Below are positions 5,997 through 9,868 of a stretch of 9,868 nt of DNA, piece by piece. The translations under genes and the position numbers were made by a program. Every line of letters starts with the position of its first letter. Within the stretch, counting starts at the first letter, position 1. The stretch comes from Deltaproteobacteria bacterium (GTDB lineage Bacteria > Desulfobacterota > Dissulfuribacteria > Dissulfuribacterales > S140-46), in assembly GCA_015491585.1 (NCBI GenBank), contig WFVQ01000234.1, forward strand, positions 1 through 9,868. The letters run 5' to 3'. The notes beneath the pieces were generated by a model. It ran no database searches and had not been told where the DNA came from. It saw nothing but the letters and a program-made list of their open reading frames with translations.

Positions 5997-7268
5997 TCAA
6001 TAGAACATCCTGGCGAAGAGCACCGAGGCCGCGAATCCGGCGGCGTCTGCAAGTAGCGCTGCTGTCACCGCATATCTCGGGTTGGATATGCCCACTGCCC
6101 CGAAATAGACGGCCATCACATAGAAGGTGGTTTCGGTGGACCCCTGGATGGTGCCTGCAAGGAACGCCGCGAAGCTGTCCGGCGCCCTGGCGGTGATCTC
6201 GCTCATGAGCCCGAACGCCCCGGAACCCGAGAGCGGCCGTAAGAGGGCCACGGGCAGGACCTCGGCAGGAATGCCAAGGGCATCCGTAACCGGAGATACC
6301 AGGGAGGCCAGGACCGAGAACGCCCCCGACTCCCTGAACATCGCAACTGCTACCAGGATCATCACCAGGAAGGGTATGAGCCTGACGCCCACCTCGAAAC
6401 CCTCCTTCGCCCCATCTACCGCCGACTGATACACCTCCACGCCGTGGGCGAAGCCGTAGAGCACGAAACCGAACATCAAGGCCGGCACCAGCCAGTTGCC
6501 CAGGGAGGAACCGGTGATATTGCCGGAATGGAGATGCCAGGCAAAGGCACCGATGAGCAGTAGCGCTGCTGTCCCCGCAAACCATGCGCGCGATCTGTAC
6601 AGCGGCCTCTCCGGCCCATCCGGCGCCTCCTCCAACTCCTCTGTGCCAGAAACAGTGATCGTGCCGGATGGCGGCCGCCTGGCCAGGGCCTTGGCAGCCA
6701 CCACAGCGACCAGAGTGGACACCGTGGTGGCTAACAGTGACGGGACCAGGATACCGGAGGGGTCGGAAGAACCGGCTGCCGCCCTTACGGTGATAACCCC
6801 CAAGGGCAACAAGGTCACGTTGGAAGTATTGATGGCGAGGAAGAGGCACATGGCGTCCGTTGCCTGATCCCTGACTGGATTCAGCCTCTGGAGCAGCGTC
6901 ATCGCCTTGATACCCAGTGGAGTTGCTGCATTCCCGAGCCCCAGGGCATTGGCGGCCATGTTCATTATCATGGCGGACATGGCCGGATGGTCCGGGGGCA
7001 CATCAGGAAAGAGCCGCAACATGAGCGGCCTTATCATCCTGGCCAGGGCCCGCATCAGCCCGGCATCCTCCCCTATGCGCACCAGTCCAAGCCACAGGGC
7101 CATTGCACCAACCAGCCCTATGGCCAGCTCCACCGCCTTCTTCGCCGCCTCGAAAGAGGCGCCGGTGAGATCGCCCAGGCGGCCGTTCACTGCTCCAAAG
7201 AGCACGGCCACGGCGATCATGCCGAACCAGATGTGGTTCATCACCGCCTGCTGCTTGCGTTCACCCAT
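5997..7268 (-). CDS. SpmA-SpmB fusion, nucleoside-recognition (Gate) membrane protein
   Basis: A 423-residue polytopic inner-membrane protein joining two proteins that are separate in Bacillus, SpmA and SpmB. The SpmA half (about 10-200) carries MNMAANALGLGNAATPLGIKA (102-122), the SpmB half (about 255-423) carries RPLSGSGAFG (344-353) and GSTETTFYVMAVYFGAVGI (376-394). A charged linker (about 195-227, with EELEEAPDGPERP) divides them. Several hydrophobic segments are clear, such as 11-29, 48-64, 173-192, 230-244, 260-275 and 297-310. In Bacillus these genes affect spore core dehydration; Gate-domain homologues occur widely in non-spore-formers, where the transported substrate is unknown. I prefer ATG 7266-7268, which has GGAG 5 bases upstream; a TTG at 7289 or the ATG at 7241 are alternatives. 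The gene is monocistronic, convergent with HU. Confidence 0.93.
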   Translation of the reverse strand: MGERKQQAVMNHIWFGMIAVAVLFGAVNGRLGDLTGASFEAAKKAVELAIGLVGAMALWLGLVRIGEDAGLMRALARMIRPLMLRLFPDVPPDHPAMSAMIMNMAANALGLGNAATPLGIKAMTLLQRLNPVRDQATDAMCLFLAINTSNVTLLPLGVITVRAAAGSSDPSGILVPSLLATTVSTLVAVVAAKALARRPPSGTITVSGTEELEEAPDGPERPLYRSRAWFAGTAALLLIGAFAWHLHSGNITGSSLGNWLVPALMFGFVLYGFAHGVEVYQSAVDGAKEGFEVGVRLIPFLVMILVAVAMFRESGAFSVLASLVSPVTDALGIPAEVLPVALLRPLSGSGAFGLMSEITARAPDSFAAFLAGTIQGSTETTFYVMAVYFGAVGISNPRYAVTAALLADAAGFAASVLFARMFY

Positions 7269-7361
7269 GTCCACTCCGCAAAGGTACAAAATTTAAGTCC
7301 AGGTCCCAAGGCTCCGAACCAGGAAACAAAAGCAGGATACAACAAAGCACGGGGCTGTTCC

Positions 7362-7760
7362 ATGACCATCTCCTCTTACCACATACAGAATATCATACGG
7401 GCCTATGGAGAGCGGTTGGGGCGCAGGAACAGCCTCAGGAAGCTGACCCAAGACGGCCGCCCCAAGCCCCCCGATACTGTCACCATCTCGGAAGAGGGGA
7501 AGAAGAGACAGATCACCAACAGGCTGGCAGAAGAGCTGGTGGCCAGGTTGGGCGATGCCCAAAATGGAGACACCCTCAATCCTTCGATGGTAGAACGGTT
7601 GAGCCAGGAGTTCGGAGGCAGGCTGGAGGCCATGCCAGAAGAGGGGCAGGAGAGCGGCTTCAAGTTCAAGGTGTTGGATCCAGAAAAGGGCGAGATCGTA
7701 AAAGAATTTGCAGCACAGAACATCGATGAACTTATAAGGAACCTTACCAACAACTTCTAA
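7362..7760 (+). CDS. FlgM-associated protein, DVU0524-type
   Basis: A 132-residue cytoplasmic protein of the conserved family that precedes flgM in Desulfovibrio-type bacteria (DVU0524 in D. vulgaris). Function is unproven. It begins MTISSYHIQNIIRAYGERLG; then a Pro-rich turn and DTVTISEEGKKRQ (38-50) introduce a helix (ITNRLAEELVARL). The C-terminal part, GFKFKVLDPEKGEIVKEFAA (99-118), is a beta hairpin resembling the FlaG C-terminal pattern, followed by a last helix NIDELIRNL. The DxVxIS motif is like the one before the sigma-binding region of FlgM. The ATG is preceded only by a weak GGGG (7351-7354), so translation may be modest. FlgM follows after 18 bases, which indicates one operon; the upstream 93-base gap to the divergent gene shows no convincing promoter. 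Confidence 0.85.
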   Translation: MTISSYHIQNIIRAYGERLGRRNSLRKLTQDGRPKPPDTVTISEEGKKRQITNRLAEELVARLGDAQNGDTLNPSMVERLSQEFGGRLEAMPEEGQESGFKFKVLDPEKGEIVKEFAAQNIDELIRNLTNNF

Positions 7761-7778
7761 CCCAAAAAGGAGCCACAC

Positions 7779-8111
7779 ATGAAGGCCTCTGAGATAGCCC
7801 AAAACACACAGATGAACGCCTACATACAGCAAATAGCAAACCCGCAGCGGCCTGCTTCCCCGCAGCAGGGCCAGGATCAGCTCCAGGCACAGGCTGGGCC
7901 GGTAGAGGCGGCCTCACGACGGGACCGTGTCGATATCTCCCCACAATCGAGGATGGCCAGTGAAGCAGTGAACGCCACTCAGGTCCAGGAACAGGAACGT
8001 GCCCAAAAGGTACAAGCCCTCAAGGAGCAGGTCCAGAACGGCACCTATGAGGTGAATCCCGTCAAGGTGGCAGACGCGATGATGAGGGACCTCATCAAGA
8101 ACCTGGGTTGA
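7779..8111 (+). CDS. flgM: Anti-sigma-28 factor FlgM
   Basis: A 110-residue negative regulator of flagellin synthesis. FlgM binds sigma-28 (FliA) and holds off late flagellar gene expression until the hook-basal body exports it. The first 45 residues are Gln/Ala/Pro-rich and presumably disordered, as usual for an exported FlgM. DRVDIS (49-54) marks the family motif, and the sigma-binding helical region runs from about 62 to 110, with the hallmark KVQALKEQVQNGTYEVNPVKVADAMM (77-102; the NG-Y turn at 87-90). AAGGAG (7767-7772) is 6 bases from the ATG. Length agrees with family members of about 90-110. No other flagellar gene is in the window except its partner upstream. A strong terminator follows, so FlgM is last in its unit. 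Confidence 0.92.
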   Translation: MKASEIAQNTQMNAYIQQIANPQRPASPQQGQDQLQAQAGPVEAASRRDRVDISPQSRMASEAVNATQVQEQERAQKVQALKEQVQNGTYEVNPVKVADAMMRDLIKNLG

Positions 8112-8133
8112 GAACGCCCTCTGCGGGATGTAT

Positions 8134-8157
8134 AAAGCGGCTTCGGCCGCTTTTTTT
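8134..8157 (+). terminator. Rho-independent terminator with UUCG loop, after flgM
   Basis: AAAGCGGC (8134-8141) pairs with GCCGCTTT (8146-8153) around the very stable C(UUCG)G tetraloop, and a seven-T run covers 8151-8157. It lies 22 bases after the flgM stop and only 24 bases before the aldo/keto reductase start, so the latter needs readthrough or a promoter embedded here. Confidence 0.94.
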
Positions 8158-8181
8158 ATTTCCCTTTTCAAGGCTCGAGCC

Positions 8182-9186
8182 ATGCAAGCACTACAGTCCC
8201 CAAAGACTCCATCTCAGCTCCTATGGTTAGGGACGTGGAGCCTCGGTGGAGAGGGGTTCGGCCCCACCGATCTCGGTGAGTCCCTCGCGACCATACAGAT
8301 GGCCCTGGAGATGGGCATAAAGTGGTTTGATACCGCTGGCTTCTATGCCCACGGCCGTTCGGAGGAGCTCCTGGCCAAGGCCCTGGGACGGGCGAGGAAA
8401 CAGGTGGCCATCTCCAGCAAGGGGGGACTGGTGTGGCATGGCCGCAGGGTCTTCCATGACGGGTCGCCCTCAGGACTGGAAAAGGCCCTGCTCCAGAGCC
8501 TCAGGCGCCTCAGGACCGATTATCTCGACCTCTTCTCGCTCCACTGGCCAGACCCACACGTCCCGCTCGAAGAGAGTGTGGGTGCGCTGGAAAGGTTCAA
8601 GGAGAGGGGCCTGATCCTGGAGTGGGGTGTGTGCAACCTCTCGCCTGTACAGCTCTCGTCGCTGTTCCAGGCAAGACCAGGGACATATCATCAGGTCCAG
8701 TTCAACCTGCTGCACCGAGATCGCGCGGTGCTGGAGGCAGGCCGCTCCTCAGGATGCACCAACACGGTCTATTCTCCGCTTGCCCAGGGGCTCCTGGGCG
8801 CACCCAGGCTGTCCAAGGGTATGGCCGTCCTGGGCAAGAAGGACGCCAGGCGTCGCAATCCGCTGTTCCGCGATCCTGCGGTTCTGGACTGGGCCCGACG
8901 GTTCCACGCCCTCTGTAAGGACTCAGGAGTCAGTCCTGTGGCAGCGGCATACTCCTGGGTGCTGTTGGACGGGAGGGTTGATAGGGTGATATCAGGGGCC
9001 AAGACCAGATCCCAGCTTGGAGAGGTGCTGCGCGCTGCCGAGGCCGTGGGCAGGCTCTGCGGAGAGCGAGACAGTTCCCGGCGCGCAAAGGCATTGGCCG
9101 CCCTGTTGAGCCCTGAGCTGATTAAACATATGGAGACGCCTCCCTGTTCCACTTGGCCGCTCACTCGTCAACCTGGAAAAGATTGA
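8182..9186 (+). CDS. Aldo/keto reductase
   Basis: A 334-residue cytoplasmic TIM-barrel oxidoreductase that should reduce an aldehyde or ketone with NADPH; substrate unknown. The catalytic tetrad is complete: Asp50 and Tyr55 in FDTAGFYAHGRSE, Lys80 in ISSKGG, His121 in LHWPDP. Other family marks are GVCNLS (149-154), YSPLAQGLLG (197-206) and the cofactor loop ISGAKTRSQLGE (270-281). The layout resembles the larger-loop group near potassium-channel beta subunits/YajO rather than the short AKR1 group. I start at ATG 8182; an in-frame ATG at 8128 would put the terminator of flgM inside the coding region and is rejected. A weak AAGG lies about 9 bases upstream. The extreme tail (TPPCSTWPLTRQPGKD) looks variable. 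Downstream the reductase-like gene is 109 bases away and may be separate. Confidence 0.93.
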   Translation: MQALQSPKTPSQLLWLGTWSLGGEGFGPTDLGESLATIQMALEMGIKWFDTAGFYAHGRSEELLAKALGRARKQVAISSKGGLVWHGRRVFHDGSPSGLEKALLQSLRRLRTDYLDLFSLHWPDPHVPLEESVGALERFKERGLILEWGVCNLSPVQLSSLFQARPGTYHQVQFNLLHRDRAVLEAGRSSGCTNTVYSPLAQGLLGAPRLSKGMAVLGKKDARRRNPLFRDPAVLDWARRFHALCKDSGVSPVAAAYSWVLLDGRVDRVISGAKTRSQLGEVLRAAEAVGRLCGERDSSRRAKALAALLSPELIKHMETPPCSTWPLTRQPGKD

Positions 9187-9211
9187 TTTTTGGCGGCCGT
9201 GCGGCCATATT
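9183..9211 (+). promoter_or_regulatory. Candidate promoter with a dyad in its spacer
   Basis: TTGATT (9183-9188) and CATATT (9206-9211) are 17 bases apart, each matching consensus at 4/6. The perfect dyad GGCCG-TG-CGGCC (9195-9206) fills the spacer, a place where a bound regulator could act. It would serve the siroheme protein gene at 9296. Low certainty. Confidence 0.3.
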
Positions 9212-9243
9212 AAACGGTACGGTAATCCTTGGGCCATGCCGCA

Positions 9244-9281
9244 GCCGGGCCGTGAGCGCGGCGCGGCCGGGCAAAGCCGGC
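9244..9281. repeat. GC-rich leader repeats before the siroheme protein gene
   Basis: GCCGGGC occurs twice in direct orientation (9244-9250, 9265-9271), and GCCGG (9265-9269) can pair with CCGGC (9277-9281) around the loop GCAAAG. This hairpin ends only three bases before the AGGAGG ribosome binding site (9285-9290). I could not match the leader to a known riboswitch consensus. Confidence 0.35.
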
Positions 9282-9295
9282 AACAGGAGGTGAAC

Positions 9296-9868
9296 ATGAC
9301 GGAAGAGAAGAAGATACCCGGCCTGATACCCCAGAAGGACGGTTCTTATGCGATACTAATCGAGTGCGTGAACGGCTGTATAACTCCCGAGGTCCTCGCC
9401 GCTGCACAGCAGGTTCAGTCCACGGCAGGGGCCACACTCCACATGACCACCGCGCAGAAGCTCATGTTCCTGGACATGGACCATGATAACGCCCTCAAAG
9501 CTCTGGAGATCCTGGAGTCCGCCGGTGCTGCGGTACGGAAGACCAGGGATGTCTCCCAGCCAAGGGTGTGCGTGGGCAAACCTTACTGCCCCATAGCCCT
9601 GCAGGAGACCTTCCCCCTGGGCGAGGCACTTTGCCGGGAGGCGGTAAGGGTCCCTATACCGCCCAAAATGAAGGTGGGTGTCTCCGGCTGCCCTGCCTGC
9701 TGTTCATGGGCGAACATAATGGACGTGGGCTTCGTCGGCTATCGCAACGGTTACAAGGTGTTAGTGGGAGGGCATGGCGGCTACAGACCTAAGCCTGGAA
9801 CCGAGATCGGAACGGTTTCCACCCACGGGCAGGCCGTCGAGGTCGTGAAGAGGGCGGCAGCCCTCTTC
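9296..9868 (+). CDS. Siroheme [4Fe-4S] sulfite/nitrite-reductase-like protein, 3' end outside window
   Basis: The visible 191 residues start at an ATG preceded by AGGAGG (9285-9290, spacing 5) and stay open to the last base. Residues about 12-85 match the ferredoxin-like half-domain of nitrite/sulfite reductases, and about 90-191 the siroheme/[4Fe-4S] domain. The cluster and siroheme ligand motif C-x5-C ... C-x3-C is complete: Cys92 and Cys98 in CVGKPYC, Cys132 and Cys136 in GCPACC. The early catalytic start without an N-terminal large extension fits the small (about 220 residue) assimilatory-type low-spin sulfite reductase of Desulfovibrio, a one-domain-repeat protein that reduces sulfite in vitro and whose role in vivo is debated. 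Longer reductase subunits such as NirB fragments or an archaeal-type Fsr C-terminus are less likely but cannot be excluded without the 3' end. Confidence 0.88.
   Translation, partial: MTEEKKIPGLIPQKDGSYAILIECVNGCITPEVLAAAQQVQSTAGATLHMTTAQKLMFLDMDHDNALKALEILESAGAAVRKTRDVSQPRVCVGKPYCPIALQETFPLGEALCREAVRVPIPPKMKVGVSGCPACCSWANIMDVGFVGYRNGYKVLVGGHGGYRPKPGTEIGTVSTHGQAVEVVKRAAALF

Noticed and set aside
5893..6849. 318-codon minus-strand frame overlapping SpmA-SpmB
   Set aside because: It is a shifted frame of the same strand with Arg/Gly-rich composition; the 5997-7268 frame carries the membrane segments and family motifs.
7294..7320. TAAG-N15-TCCGAACC resembling a sigma-28 promoter before the FlgM operon
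   Set aside because: Only about half of the -10 consensus matches, so I do not call it, although the spacing is right.
9210..9295. Possible riboswitch in the leader of the siroheme protein gene
   Set aside because: The phrase GGGCAAAGCCGG recalls parts of the c-di-GMP-I class, but the second conserved strand and overall architecture are not there.

Overview
The window reads as chromosomal core DNA of a GC-rich, Gram-negative, anaerobic bacterium, most likely of the Desulfobacterota (sulfate- or sulfur-metabolising Deltaproteobacteria). The clues are a GmhA enzyme for LPS heptose, a DUF39 homocysteine-biosynthesis protein, a small siroheme sulfite-reductase-type protein, a FlgM gene preceded by the FlgM-associated protein known from Desulfovibrio, and a fused SpmA-SpmB membrane protein in what appears to be a non-sporulating lineage. 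I see no insertion sequence, phage gene, tRNA, rRNA or CRISPR array. The taxonomic call is inference from gene content.

Layout, left to right. (1) 2-902, + strand: the 3' part of gmhA, then a YjbQ/UPF0047 protein 10 bases later. (2) 1073-2635, - strand: a two-domain protein, aminoglycoside-phosphotransferase-like followed by a P-loop kinase. (3) 2742-3317, + strand: an uncharacterised helical protein, convergent with a 37-residue Arg/Lys-rich small protein (3355-3468, -). Both of their stop codons lie in the arms of one inverted repeat. (4) 3657-5466, + strand: a CBS-CBS-ACT regulator and a DUF39 protein 13 bases apart, closed by a likely terminator. (5) 5480-5964: an HU gene with its own strong-looking promoter, a dyad just after the predicted transcription start, a structured leader and an excellent terminator. 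(6) 5997-7268, - strand: SpmA-SpmB fusion. (7) 7362-8157, + strand: FlgM-associated protein and FlgM, ending in a UUCG-loop terminator. (8) 8182-9186, + strand: aldo/keto reductase. (9) 9296 to the window end, + strand: 5' part of a siroheme/[4Fe-4S] sulfite-reductase-like protein.

The best-supported functional link is between the CBS-ACT protein and DUF39. In several archaeal homologues the CBS pair is part of the same polypeptide as DUF39, so the adjacency here suggests a split enzyme/sensor pair in which a nucleotide or S-adenosyl ligand controls homocysteine formation from sulfide. FlgM and its partner form a second unit, controlling sigma-28 and so late flagellar genes, although no other flagellar gene is in view. 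The rest are independent one- or two-gene units. I found no clear multi-gene novel system. The most worthwhile leads are the split DUF39/CBS-ACT pair, the small basic protein and its shared-stop inverted repeat, and the HU control region.
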